Source: Amaranthus tricolor (lineage: Eukaryota; Streptophyta; Magnoliopsida; Caryophyllales; Amaranthaceae). Taken from it: a stretch of 64,000 nucleotides of DNA. Numbering within the stretch: the stretch's first letter is position 1; each line of letters starts with the position of its first letter. The position numbers and the translations under genes are program-made. Where the stretch lies: the NCBI RefSeq assembly GCF_026212465.1, contig NC_080059.1:19235285-19299284 (forward strand), read 5' to 3'. Below, in pieces: positions 35,501-49,700 of the stretch. The notes beneath the pieces are model-generated. The model had not been told where the DNA came from, searched no databases, and was given only the letters and a program-made list of their open reading frames with translations.

Positions 35501-38500
35501 GTTTCGTGCAAAACATACCAAGTTTGAGCTACTTTATGCGCAAAATTGCCAAAAACGGTTAAAAAACCTTAAAATCGCAACTTAACACCTAATTTCTACC
35601 ATATGACAATGATTTTCAATTCTAACAACTTCAACACAATAATACATACCAAATAATGTTGTATGCCTAGTTTCGTGCAAATCAAATCAAGTTTGAGCTA
35701 CTTTATGCAAAAACGCTTAAAAACGCATAAAATCGCAACTTAACACTTAATTTCTAGCATACGACAATGATTTTCAATTCTAACCACTTCAACACAATAA
35801 TATATAGCAAATAATGTTTTGTACCAAGTTTCGTGCAAAACATACCAAGTTTGAGCTACTTTGTGCAAAAACGCTTAAAAACGCATAAAATCGCAACTTA
35901 ACACGTAATTTCTAGCATACGACAATGATTTTCAATTCCAACCACTTCAACACAATAATATATACAAAATAGTGTTGTGTGCCAAGTTTCGTGCAAAACA
36001 TACCAAGTTTGAGCTACTTTAAGCGCAAAAGTGCCAAAAATGGTTAAAAACCCTTAAAATCGCAACTTAACACCTAATTTCTACCATATGACAATGATTT
36101 TCAATTCTAACAACTTCAACACAATAATATATACCAAATAATGTTGTATGCCAAGTTTCGTGCAAATCAAACCAAGTTTGAGCTACTTTATGCAAAAACG
36201 CTTAAAAACCCATAAAATCGCAACTTAACACGTAATTTCTAGAATACGACAATGATTTTCAATTCTAACCAATTCAACACAATAATATATACCAAATAAT
36301 ATTGTGTGCCAAGTTTCGTGCAAAACATACCAAGTTTGAGCTACTTTATGCGCAAAAGTGTCAAAAACGGTTAAAAACTCTTAAAATCGCAACTTAACAC
36401 CTAATTTCTACCATATGACAATGATTTTCAATTCTAACAACTTCAACACAATAATATATACAAAATAATGTTGTATGCCTAGTTTCGTGCAAATCAAACC
36501 AAGTTTGAGCTACTTTAGGCAAAAACGCTTAAAAACGCTTAAAAACGTATAAAATCGCAACTTAACACATAATTTCTAGCATAGGACAATGATTTTCAAT
36601 TCTATCCACTTCAACACAATAATATATACCAAATATTGTTTAGTGCCAAGTTTCGTGCAAAACATACCAAGTTTGAGCTACTTTATGCGCAAAATTGCCA
36701 AAAACGGTTAAAAACCCTTAAAATCACAATTTAACACCTAATTTCTACCATATGACAATGATTTTCAATTATAACCACTTCAACACAATAATATATACCA
36801 AGTAATGTTATATGCCATGTTACGTGCAAATCAAAGCAAGTTTGAGCTACTTTATGCAAAAACGCTTAAAAACGCATAAAATCGAACCTTAACACATAAT
36901 TTCTAGCATACGATAATGATTTTCAATTCTAACCACTTCAACACAATAATATATACCAAATAGTGTTGTGTGCCATGTTTCGTGCAAAACATACCAAAGT
37001 TTGAGCTACTTTATGCGCAAAAGTGACAAAAACGGTTAAAAACCCTTAAAATCGCAATTTAACGCCTAATTTCTACCATATGACAATGATTTTCAATTAT
37101 AACCACTTCAACACAATAATATATACCGCGTAATGTTATATGCCAAGTTTAGTGCAAATCAAACCAAGTTTGAGCTACTTTATGCAAAAACGCTTAAAAA
37201 CACATAAAACCGCAACTTAACACGTAATTTCTAGCATACGACAATGATTTTCAATTCTAACCAATTCAACACAATGATATATACCAAATAGTGTTGTGTG
37301 CCAAGTTTCGTGCAAAACATACCAAGTTTGAGCTACTTTATGCGCAAAAGTGCCAAAAACGGTTAAAAACCCTTAAAATCGCAATTTAACACCTAATTTC
37401 TACCATATGACAATGATTTTCAATTATAACCACTTCAACACAATAATATATACCAAGTAATGTTATATGCCATGTTTCGTGCAAATCAAACCAAGTTTGA
37501 GCTACATTATGTAAAAACGCTTAAAAACGCATAAAATCGAACCTTAACACATAATTTCTAGCATACGACAATGATTTTCAATTCTAACCAATTCAACACA
37601 ATGATATATACCAAATAGTGTTGTGTGCCAAGTTTCGTGCAAAACATACCAAGTTTGAACTACTTTATGCGCAAAAGTGCCAAAAACGGTTAAAAACCCT
37701 TAAAATCGCAATTTAACACCTAATTTCTACCATATGATAATGATTTTCAATTATAACCACTTCAACACAATAATATATACCAAGTAATGTTATATGCCAT
37801 GTTTCGTACAAATCAAACCAAGTGAGCTACTTTATGCAAAAACGCTTAAAAACGCATAAAATTGCAACTTAACACGTAATTTCTAGCATACGACAATGAT
37901 TTTCAATTCTAACCACTTCAACACAATAATATATACCAAATAGTATTGTGTTCCAAGTTTCGTGCAAAACATACCAAGTTTGAAATACTTTATGCGCAAA
38001 AGTGTCAAAAACGGTTAAAAACTCTTAAAATCGCAACTTAACACCTAATTTCTACCATATGACAATGATTTTCAATTCTAACAACTTCAACACAATAATA
38101 TATACAAAATAATGTTGTATGCCTAGTTTCGTGCAAATCAAACCAAGTTTGAGCTACTTTATGCAAAAACGCTTAAAAACTCTTAAAAACGCATAAAATC
38201 GCAACTTAACACATAATTTCTAGCATAGGACAATGATTTTCAATTCTATCCACTTCAACACAATAATATATACCAAATATTGTTTAGTGCCAAGTTTCGT
38301 GCAAAACATACCAAGTTTGAGCTACTTTATGCGCAAAATTGCCAAAAACGGTTAAAAACCCATAAAATGGCAAATTAACACCTAATTTCTACCATATGAC
38401 AATGATTTTCAATTATAACCACTTCAACACAATAATATATACCAAGTAATGTTATATGCCATGTTACGTGCAAATCAAACCAAGTTTGAGCTACTTTATG

Positions 38501-41500
38501 CAAAAACGCTTAAAACCGCATAAAATCGAACCTTAACACATAATTTCTAGCATACGATAATGATTTTCAATTCTAACCACTTCAACACAATAATATATAC
38601 CAAATAGTGTTGTGTGCCAAGTTTCGTGCAAAACATACCAAAGTTTGAGCTACTTTATGCGCAAAAGTGACAAAAACGGTTAAAAACCCTTAAAATCGCA
38701 ATTTAACGCCTAATTTCTACCATATGACAATGATTTTCAATTATAACCACTTCAACACAATAATATATACCGCGTAATGTTATATGCCAAGTTTAGTGCA
38801 AATCAAACCAAGTTTGAGCTACTTTATGCAAAAACGCTTAAAAACACATAAAACCGCAACTTAACACTTAATTTCTAGCATACGACAATGATTTTCAATT
38901 CTAACCACTTCAACACAATAATATATACCAAATAATGTTTTGTACCAAGTTTCGTGCAAAACATACCAAGTTTGAGCTACTTTATGCAAAAACGCTTAAA
39001 AACACATAAAATCGCAACTTAACACGTAATTTCTAGCATACGACAATGATTTTCAATTCCAACCACTTCAACACAATAATATATACAAAATAGTGTTGTG
39101 TGCCAAGTTTCGTGCAAAACATACCAAGTTTGAGCTACTTTAAGCGCAAAAGTGCCAAAAATGGTTAAAAACCCTTAAAATCGCAACTTAACACCTAATT
39201 TCTACCATATGACAATGATTTTCAATTCTAACAACTTCAACACAATAATATATACCAAATAATGTTGTATGCCAAGTTTGGTGCAAATCAAACCAAGTTT
39301 GAGCTACTTTATGCAAAAACGCTTAAAAACCCATAAAATCGCAACATAACACGTAATTTCTAGAATACGACAATGATTTTCAATTCTAACCAATTCAACA
39401 CAATAATATATACCAAATAGTATTGTGTGCCAAGTTTCGTGCAAAACATACCAAGTTTGAGCTACTTTATGCGCAAAAGTGTCAAAAACGGTTAAAAACT
39501 CTTAAAATCGCAACTTAACACCTAATTTCTACCATATGACAATGATTTTCAATTCTAACAACTTCAACACAATAATATATACAAAATAATGTTGTATGCC
39601 TAGTTTCGTGCAAATCAAACTAAGTTTGAGCTACTTTATGCAAAAACGCTTAAAAACGCTTAAAAACGCATAAAATCGCAACATAACACATAATTTCTAG
39701 CATAGGACAATGATTTTCAATTCTATCCACTTCAACACAATAATATATACCAAATATTGTTTAGTGCCAAGTTTCGTGCAAAACATACCAAGTTTGAGCT
39801 ACTTTATGCGCAAAATTGCCAAAAACGGTTAAAAACCCTTAAAATCGCAATTTAACACCTAATTTCTACCATATGACAATGATTTTCAATTATAACCACT
39901 TCAACACAATAATATATACCAAGTAATGTTATATGCCATGTTACGTGCAAATCAAACCAAGTTTGAGCTACTTTATGAAAAAACGCTTAAAAACGCATAA
40001 AATCGAACCTTAACACATAATTTCTAGCATACGATAATGATTTTCAATTCTAACCACTTCAACACAATAATATATACCAAATAGTGTTGTGTGCCATGTT
40101 TCGTGCAAAACATACCAAAGTTTGAGCTACTTTATGCGCAAAAGTGACAAAAACGGTTAAAAACCCCTAAAATCGCAATTTAACGCCTAATTTCTACCAT
40201 ATGACAATGATTTTCAATTATAACCACTTCAACACAATAATATATACCGCGTAATGTTATATGCCAAGTTTAGTGCAAATCAAACCAAGTTTGAGCTACT
40301 TTATGCAAAAACGCTTAAAAACACATAAAACCGCAACTTAACACGTAATTTCTAGCATACGACAATGATTTTCAATTCTAACCAATTCAACACAATGATA
40401 TATACCAAATAGTGTTGTGTGCCAAGTTTCGTGCAAAACATACCAAGTTTGAGCTACTTTATGCGCAAAAGTGCCAAAAACGGTTAAAAACCCTTAAAAT
40501 CGCAATTTAAAACCTAATTTCTGCCATATGACAATGATTTTCAATTATAACCACTTCAAAACAATAATATATACCAAGTAATGTTATATGCCAAGTTTCG
40601 TGCAAATCAAACCAAGTTTGAGCTACATTATGAAAAAACGCTTAAAAACGCATAAAATCGCAACTTAACACGTAATTTCTAGCATACGACAATGATTTTC
40701 AATTCTAACCACTTCAACACAATAATTTATACCAAATAGTGTTGTGTGCCAAGTTTCGTGCAAAACATACCAAGTTTGAGCTACTTTATGCGTAAAATTG
40801 CCAAAAACGGTTAAAAAACCTTAAAATCGCAACTTAACACCTAATTTCTACCATATGACAATGATTTTCAATTCTAACAATTTCAACACAATAATATATA
40901 CCAAATAATGTTGTATGCCTAGTTTCGTGCAAATCAAATCAAGTTTGAGCTACTTTATGTAAAAACGCTTAAAAACGCATAAAATCGCAACTTAACACTT
41001 AATTTCTAGCATACGACAATGATTTTCAATTCTAACCACTTCAACACAATAATATATACCAAATAATGTTTTGTACCAAGTTTCGTGCAAAACATACCAA
41101 GTTTGAGCTACTTTATGCAAAAACACTTAAAAACGCATAAAATCGCAACTTAACACGTAATTTCTAGCATACGACAATGATTTTCAATTCCAACCACTTC
41201 AACACAATAATATATACAAAATAGTGTTGTGTGCCAAGTTTCGTGCAAAACATACCATGTTTGAGCTACTTTATGCGCAAAAGTGCCAAAAATGGTTAAA
41301 AACCCTTAAAATCGCAACTTAACACCTAATTTCTACCATATCACAATGATTTTCAATTCTAACAACTTCAACACAATAATATATACCAAATAATGTTGTA
41401 TGCCAAGTTTCGTGCAAATCAAACCAAGTTTGAGCTACTTTATGCAAAAACGCTTAAAAACCCATAAAATCGCAACTTAACACGTAATTTCTAGAATACG

Positions 41501-44500
41501 ACAATGATTTTCAATTCTAACCATTTCAACACAATAATATATACCAAATAGTGTTTTGTGCCAAGTTTCGTGCAAAACATACCAAGTTTGAGCTACTTTA
41601 TGCGCAAAAGTGCCAAAAACGGTTAAAAACCCTTAAAATCGCAATTTAACACCTAATTTCTACCATATGACAATGATTTTCAATTATAACCACTTCAACA
41701 CAATAATATATACCAAGTAATGTTATATGCCATGTTTCGTGCAAATCAAACCAAGTTTGAGCTACTTTATGCAAAAATGCTTAAAAACGCATAAAATCGA
41801 ACCTTAACACATAATTTCTAGCATACGACAATGATTTTCAATTATAACCACTTCAACACAATAATATATACCAAATAGTGTTGTGTGCCAAGTTTCGTGC
41901 AAAACATACCAAAGTTTGAGCTACTTTATGCGCAAAAGTGACAAAAACGGTTAAAAACCCTTAAAATCGCAATTTAACGCCTAATTTCTACCATATGACA
42001 ATGATTTTCAATTATAAACACTTCAACACAATAATATATACCAAGTAATGTTATATGCCAAGTTTAGTGCAAATCAAACCAAGTTTGAGATACTTTATGC
42101 AAAAACGCTTAAAAACACATAAAATCGCAACTTAACACGTAATTTCTAGCATACGACAATGATTTTCAATTCTAACCAATTCAACACAATAATATATACC
42201 AAATAGTGTTTTGTGCCAAGTTTCATGCAAAACATACCCAGTTTGAGCTACTTTATGCGCAAAAGTGCCAAAAATGGTTAAAAACACTTAAAATCGCAAT
42301 TTAACACCTAATTTCTACCATATGACAATGATTTTCAATTATAACCACTTCAACGCAATAATATATACCAAGTAATATTATATGCCAAGTTTCGTGCAAA
42401 TCAAACCAAGTTTGAGCTACTTTATGCAAAAACGCTTAAAAACGCATAAAATCGCAACTTAACACGTAATTTCTAGCATAGGACAATAATTTTCAATTCT
42501 AACCACTTCAACACAATAATATATACCAAATGGTGTTGTGTGCCAAGTTTCGTGCAAAACATACACAGTTTGAGCTACTTTATGCGCAAAATTGCCAAAA
42601 ACGGTTAAAAAGCCTTAAAATCGCAACTTAACACCTAATTTCTACCATATGACAATGATTTTCAATTCTAACAACTTCAACACAATAATATATACCAAAT
42701 AATGTTGTATGCCTAGTTTCGTGCAAATCAAATCAAGTTTGAGCTACTTTATGCGAAAACGCTTAAAAACGCATAAAATCGCAACTTAACACGTAATTTC
42801 TAGCATACGACAATGATTTTCAATTCTAACCACTTTAGCACAATAATATATACCAAATAGTGTTTTGTACCAAGTTTCGTGCAAAACATACCAAGTTTGA
42901 GCTACTTTATGCGCAAAAGTGCCAAAAGCGGTTAAAAACCCTTAAAATCGCAATTTAACACCTAATTTCTACCATATGATAATGATTTTCATTTATAACC
43001 ACTTCAACACAATAATATATACCAAGTAATGTTATATGCCAAGTTTCGTACAAATCAAACCAAGTTTGAGCTACTTTATGCAAAAACGCTTAAAAACGCA
43101 TAAAATCGCAACTTAACACGTAATTTCTAGCATACGACAATGATTTTCAATTCTAACCACTTCAACACAATAATAAATACCAAATAGTATTGTGTGCCAA
43201 GTTTCGTGCAAAACATACCAAGTTTGAAATACTTTATGCGCAAAAGTGTCAAAAACGGTTAAAAACTCTTAAAATCGCAACTTAACACCTAATTTCTACC
43301 ATATGACAATGATTTTCAATTCTAACAACTTCAACACAATAATATATACAAAATAATGTTGTATGCCTAGTTTCGTGCAAATCAAACCAAGTTTGAGCTA
43401 CTTTATGCAAAAATGCTTAAAAACGCTTAAAAATGCATAAAATCGCAACTTAACACATAATTTCTAGCATAGGACAATGATTTTCAATTCTATCCACTTC
43501 AACACAATAATATATACCAAATATTGTTTAGTGCCAAGTTTTGTGCAAAACATACCAAGTTTGAGCTACTTTATGCGCAAAAGTGCCAAAAACGGTTAAA
43601 AACCCTTAAAATCGCAATTTAACACCTAATTTCTACCATATGACAATGATTTTCAATTATAACCACTTCCACACTATAATATATACCAAGTAATGTTATA
43701 TGCCAAGTTTCGTGCAAATAAGACCAAGTTTGAGCTACTTTATGCAAAAATGCTTAAAAACGCATAAAATCGGAACTTAACACGTAATTTCTAGCATACG
43801 ACAATGATTTTTAATTCTAACCACTTCAACACAATAATATATACCAAATAGTGTTGTGTACCAAGTTTCGTGCAAAACATACCATGTTTGAGCTACTTTA
43901 TGTGCAAAAGTGCCAAAAACGGTTAAAAACCTTTAAAATCGCAACTTAACACCAAATTTCTACCATATGACAATGATTTTGAATTTTAACCACTTCAAAA
44001 AAATAATATATACCAAATAGTGTTGTGTGCCAAGTTTCGTGCAAAACAAACCAAGTTTGAGCTACTTTATGCGCAAACGTGCCAAAAACGCTTAAGAACC
44101 TTTAAAATCGCAACTTAACATGTAATTTCTAGCATATGACAATGATTTTCAATTCTAACCACTTCAACACAATAATATATACCAAATAGTGTTGTGTGCC
44201 AAGATTCGTGCAAAATAAACCAAGTTTGAGCTACTTTATGCGCAAACGTGCCAAAAACGCTTAAAAACCCTTAAAGTCGCAACTTAACACGTAATTTCTA
44301 GCATATGACAATGATTTTCAATTATAACCACTTCAACACAATAATATCTACCAAATAGTTTTGTATGCCATGTTTCGTGCAAAACAAACCAAGTTTGAGC
44401 TACTTTATTCACAAACGTGCCAAACACGGTTAAAAACCCTTAAAATCGCAACTATGATTTTCTGTTTCTGTTTTAAGCGCCCATGTAATAGCACGTGCGT

Positions 44501-45905
44501 TTTAATTAGGCGTGTGATAATATAGTCGTTATTTTAGTTGAGTGCTCTATATAAGGAGAGTTGCACTTGTGGAATAAACAAGAACAGGAGACAACAGCTG
44601 CAGAGGAATAGAACACAACAGCAGCAGCAACAGCCCAGCCCGCTGACCAGCCCACCTTGCAGCATGATCCAAGCCTTGACCATGGAAATCTGGGCCTAAC
44701 CAATCATGGGGACGTCATATCTATACATAGGCCTAGCCATAAAGGTCCAAGAGCCATCCTGGTAGTGCATACAATCGCCTAGAACACAAGCACAAGGGAA
44801 CCCAGTTGCTGATCCTAATCAGAACAGCACAACAGCACAACTTGTGACCAGGCCACCTTGCACGACACGTGGAGACCAAACCTGTGCACCCAGGACCTGA
44901 GCTACAGTGGAAATGGAATCTTCATACAAGGATCTTTCCATCAAGACTCTAAGTGTCCATTTCCAAGCATGGGAAGTCATTCAAAAAGTGAGCCCAAGGT
45001 TACCCAGTCGCCAGTTTTTAGTTTGAAGGCATTGTAGAGTATTTTAGTTGTCTGTTATGTTTTTAAGTGTGCAAATGTTTTGCACGTGGTTGTTTTTAGC
45101 CGTTAGAGTATAGAAATCTATAAATAAGACTCTGATCTAGGCCTCGTGTAAATGTATCCAACATTGATTAATTTAATTTCATTTCTCAAATTCACGCGCG
45201 AAAATGCCAAAAACGGTTAAAAACCATTAAAATCGCAACTTAACACGTAATTTCTAGCATATGACTATGATTTTTAATTCTTACCACTTCAACACAATAC
45301 TTTATACCAAATAGTGTTGTGTGCCAAGTTTCGTGCAAAAAAACCAAGTTTGAGCTACTTTATGTGCAAACGTGCCAAAAACGGTTAAAAACCCTTAAAA
45401 TCGCAACTTAACACCTAATATCTAGCATATGACAATGATTTTCAATTCTAACCACTTCAACATAATAATATATACCAAATAGTGTAGTGTGCCAAGTTTC
45501 GTGCAAAACAAACCAAGTTTGAGCTATTTTTTGCGCAAACGTACCAAAAACGCTTAAAAACCTATAAAATCGCAACTTAACACGTAATTTCTAGCATATG
45601 AAAATGATTTTCAATTCTAACCACTTCAACACAATTATATATACCAAATAGTGTTGTGTGCCAAGTTTCGTGCAAAACAAACGAAGTTTGAGCTACTTTA
45701 TGCGCAAACGTGCCAAAAACGCTTAAAAACCCTTAAAATCGCAACTTAACACGTAATTTCTAGCATACGACAATGATTTTCAATTCTAACCACTTCAACA
45801 CAATAATTGTACCAAATAGTGTTGTGTGCCAAGTTTTGTGCAAAACAAACCAAGTTTGAGCTACTTTATGTGCAAAAGTGCCAAAAATGCTTAAAAACGC
45901 ATAAA
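32575..45905. repeat. Satellite array, ~164-bp monomer, ~77 copies
   Basis: About 12.6 kb (excluding an insert at about 44452-45198) of head-to-tail monomers averaging 164 bp. The landmarks in order are CGCAACTTAACACGTAATTT, TTTTCAATTCTAACCACTTC, AACACAATAATATATACC, TTTCGTGCAAAACATACC, AAGTTTGAGCTACTTTATGC and AAAAACGCTTAAAAACGC. Alternating variants (TAGCATACGAC with NAAACGCAT versus TACCATATGAC with AACCCTTAAAATCGC) make ~327-bp dimers. Diagnostic variants recur at longer periods, for example CCGCGTAATG at about 33680, 37126, 38770 and 40249. The copy number is an estimate from length divided by period. It is non-coding on both strands and lies inside the CACTA element between its transposase genes and the Ulp1-like exons. 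Confidence 0.95.
44452..45198. mobile_element. Unique insert in the satellite array, LTR-like
   Basis: The array stops at TAAAATCGCAACTA and resumes about 750 bp later at GCGAAAATGCCAAAAACGG. The insert is less AT-rich, has TATA-like CTCTATATAAGGAG near 44545 and TCTATAAATAAGACTC near 45115, and ends CATTTCTCAAATTCA, as many plant LTRs do. Its two outer parts share loose similarity (TTTAGTTG, GCACGTG), so it could be a degenerate TRIM or solo LTR. No target duplication or coding sequence was found. The 44506-44703 minus frame is unsupported. Confidence 0.5.
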
Positions 45906-46016
45906 ATCGAATTTGTGTACCTTTATTGCTGTCCATTTTGGAAATGTAGCTCTGGATGTAGATCCCATTTGTCCACGCACTTTTTTCATTGTGCTGAAAT
46001 GCATGGGAAAGTAATA

Positions 46017-46329
<313 letters not shown>

Positions 46330-46433
46330 ACACTTAATTAAATCAAATTGGTAAAATAATTAATATTATGTACGCATTCAATAACGCTTTGAATTTTGTG
46401 TTGCGAGGCGGGCTTTGAGGTTTTTGTAATGAG

Positions 46434-46638
46434 TCAAAGACGTGCATAGTGTTCGTTACAGGACATATGACTAAAATATCCAATGCAAATTGTTCTTTTG
46501 GCAATAAAGGCCTCCCAATCCCTCTTCGATATGTGACCCCATATTTCGTAGGGCATCTTCGAAGGTGATTGCTCTCCACCTTCGTTTCCCGTTTTGACCT
46601 TTTTTGTCATACGGGCACGCCTTTTCGTGGAAAAGATT
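46434..46638 (-). pseudogene. Transposase_24-like exon of CACTA1 second gene
   Basis: After an acceptor-like TTGTTGTAG (46639-46647) the minus strand reads MTKKVKTGNEGGEQSPSKMP, then YEIWGHISKRDWEAFIAKRT, then an unrelated tail to a stop at 46434. The W-x-x-I-x-x-x-D-W-x-x-F-x-x-x-R pattern is typical of the plant Transposase_24 / CACTA second-gene family, where S-x-x-N/K-rich and YPHRxxRxGY segments normally follow. Those are missing: the homology stops after AKRT and the microsatellite and array follow. It therefore looks like the 5' stump of the gene whose 3' end is the Ulp1-like exon pair at 32.3-32.6 kb. Confidence 0.5.
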
Positions 46639-46709
46639 CTACAACAAAAATTATATTTATTATTGTCAATCAAATTAATTTTAAAATGAAACTAAATGAG
46701 TCTATAAGA

Positions 46710-49700
46710 ATACTTCTTTTTCCCGGTACAACAATAGACCAGTTTTTATCAGACGGGTCTACAATGTATAATACTTGCTTGGCTTGTGTGGCTAGTATGA
46801 ATGGCTCCTCACTATCACGCAAACGAGCTAAGTCTACAAGAGTGAATCCACAAGGGTCGTCATTTTTTATACATTGTCGATTATTATCTACCCACTTACA
46901 TTTGAAAAGACCAATATTGAAAGTAGAGTATTAAGCTCCCATATTTCATGTACCCGCCCGTAGTATACCAATTTAGCATCAACCGGCGCTTGATCCTTCG
47001 CACTCGTGTAAAATGTAGATGACGCCAAAATAGAAACCCCACTATTCTGTAAATACAATGACTTCTTGTCTTGACCCTCAGTCCAAAATGTGAAGCCATT
47101 GACATCGTAACCCTCATATTCGTTGACATCATCACGAGGACCAAAAGCTAAACACTTAACAATTTCGGATACACCCTTAAGTTCTTCGCATATTACTCGA
47201 TTGTGAAACCAATTAATAAACGTCTTGTTATGCAACTGCATCAATGCCCTATCCCCTTTAGAAGGATGTTTTGCGCGCAATATATCAAAATGCTCACTCA
47301 AAAAAGGATGAACTTCCGGAATATGATGCAACACATACAAGTGTGCTTGTAGAAGACTTTCTCGAGGAGGTGTGACCGATTTGGAGCCAATTGTTCCTTT
47401 TCTTTCAAGCCTTCCTTTATGTCTAGAGGTGGGAAGTCCAATAAGCTTTGCCATGGCCAAATACTCGAATATAAAGTTACTAATCTCATCGCTCACAGTG
47501 CCTTGAATCATACTCTCCTCGGGTTGTGCTGGATTCCTCACATTGTTTTGTAAAACACCCATGTGTCTTTCAAAAGGATAACACCACCTTAAAAAAAAAC
47601 TGGACCCAAAAGCTTGATCTCACGAACGAGATGGACAATAAGATGAACCATTTTGTCAAAGAAAGAAGGTGGAAAATACATCTCAAACTTGCACAAAGTT
47701 ACAATCACGTCGAATTGAAGTGCATCATGTTTAAAGGGATCAAGAACTTTACTACAAATTGTGTTGAAGAACGAATATAGCTCGGTAACAGCATATCTCA
47801 CATGTTTTGGCAGTATTCCACGGATTGCAATTGGTAAGAACACTTGCATCATTACATGGCAATCGTGAGATTTCACGCTTCCCAACTTCAGCTCACCATT
47901 TAGGCTCACAAATCTCTTCAGGTTGGATGAGTACCCAAAAGGAACCTTAATGCCATACAAACACTCACAAAATGTCCGCTTCTCTGCTTTAGACAATGTG
48001 TAGCAAGCTGGAGGCAAATAAACTTTGTCATTACTCATGTTCTTCTTACTGCTACCAACTTCATCAACTCTATCTCTTTTCTTACTCACCTTAACATGTG
48101 CCCACAACTCCGGACGAAGACCCTTACATTCAAACCAATCTCGCACGGCCCTAACATTCTTTGTCTTACCCGGAATGTTCATGATAGTCCCGAGTATGGC
48201 ATCGCATACATTTTTCTCTATATGCATAATGTCAAGACAATGCCTAAGCTGTAGATCTCTCCAATATGGAAGCTTCCAAAAGATTGATTCTTTTTTCCAT
48301 AATCGGTCTTCACCCCCTTGCACTTGCCCCGTTTTACCAAATACAGACTCAACTCGCTTAACCTGTTCATAAACCTCATAACCGGTCAACGGTCGACGAG
48401 CTACACGGTCCTCAACCTCCCCATTGAACAACTTCTTCATCTTACGATATTGGTGGTCTCATGGGAGGAACTTTCGATGGTGCATGAATACGTGTTTGCA
48501 CTTAGGAATCCACGTGGATTCCATGTCATCGATACATATTGGGCATGCTTTCTTCCCTTTGTTCTTATACCCCGATAAGTTGCCATATGCCGGAAAATCA
48601 TTAACGGTGCATAAAAGCATTGCACGCAATGTGAACTCCTCATTTGCATATGCATAAAACACTGAAACGCATTCATCCCACATCTTTCTCAAATCCTCAA
48701 CGAGAGGTGCAAGATACACATTTATGTCATTGCCAGGTTGTTTAGGACCCGAGCTAAGAAGCGAAAGCATTATGTACTTACGCTTCATACACAACCATGG
48801 TGGCAAATTATAGATCACTAAAAGTACCGGCCAAGTACTATGTTGAGAACTAAGATTGCCGAATGGGTTCATTCCATCCGTATACAGTCCGAGACTTAAA
48901 TTACAAACCTCATCCCCAAAAGTCTTATGCAACCTATCAATACTGTTCGACTCCGGAGAATCAGATGGATGTGTGAGCAAGTGACCTTTCTTCACCCTAT
49001 CTGCATACCACCTCAAATTTAACACATCTTTCTTTATAGAAAACAAGCGCTTGAATCTAGGTATTATTGGAAGAAACCACAATAACTTAGCCGGGGGCCC
49101 TTTAGCATCCCGAGCCCCTTTACGCTTGTAGCGCGATAACCCACACCTAGGACACTCTTCTAAGTTCTCGTTTTCATTCCGATACAACACACAATCATTC
49201 AGACACGCATGAATCTTCTGGTACTCTAAACCGAAAGGACACATGAGCTTTTTGGCATAATATGTCGACTTTGGAAGTTCATTTCCCTTAGGAAACATCT
49301 CACCTAACGCTTCTAATAACATTGTGAAACTAGCGTCACTCCAATTGAACTTTGACTTAATGTTGAAAATTGTCAACACTGCTGTTAGTTTGGTGAAATT
49401 TGTACATCCAGGGTACAAAGGCTTTTGAGAAGCCTCTGTCAACAAGTAAAAAACACGAGGACGTTTTCCTAACTCATTCTCGACTCCCTCCATCATCTCA
49501 TCAACACGATGCACATTCTCATCGACATTCTCTTCATCTGTCTCATACCCATCAACATGATCTACTACATCCTCATTGACATCAGCCACATTATTGACGT
49601 CGTCAACAACACTTTTCTCTTTGTAAACTCCCTCCTCACCATGCCAAACCCAAACATGATATTGAGGCCTAAACCCACGTCGAAGTATGTGCTCCCTAAG

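Noticed and set aside
32575..45905. CRISPR-like array of regularly spaced repeats
   Set aside because: The units are contiguous ~164-bp satellite monomers with no distinct repeat/spacer division, in a plant nuclear transposon.
48025..48578. Plus-strand frames of 115, 86 and 77 residues
   Set aside because: They are antisense to the TNP2 pseudogene, which has clear domain matches on the minus strand.
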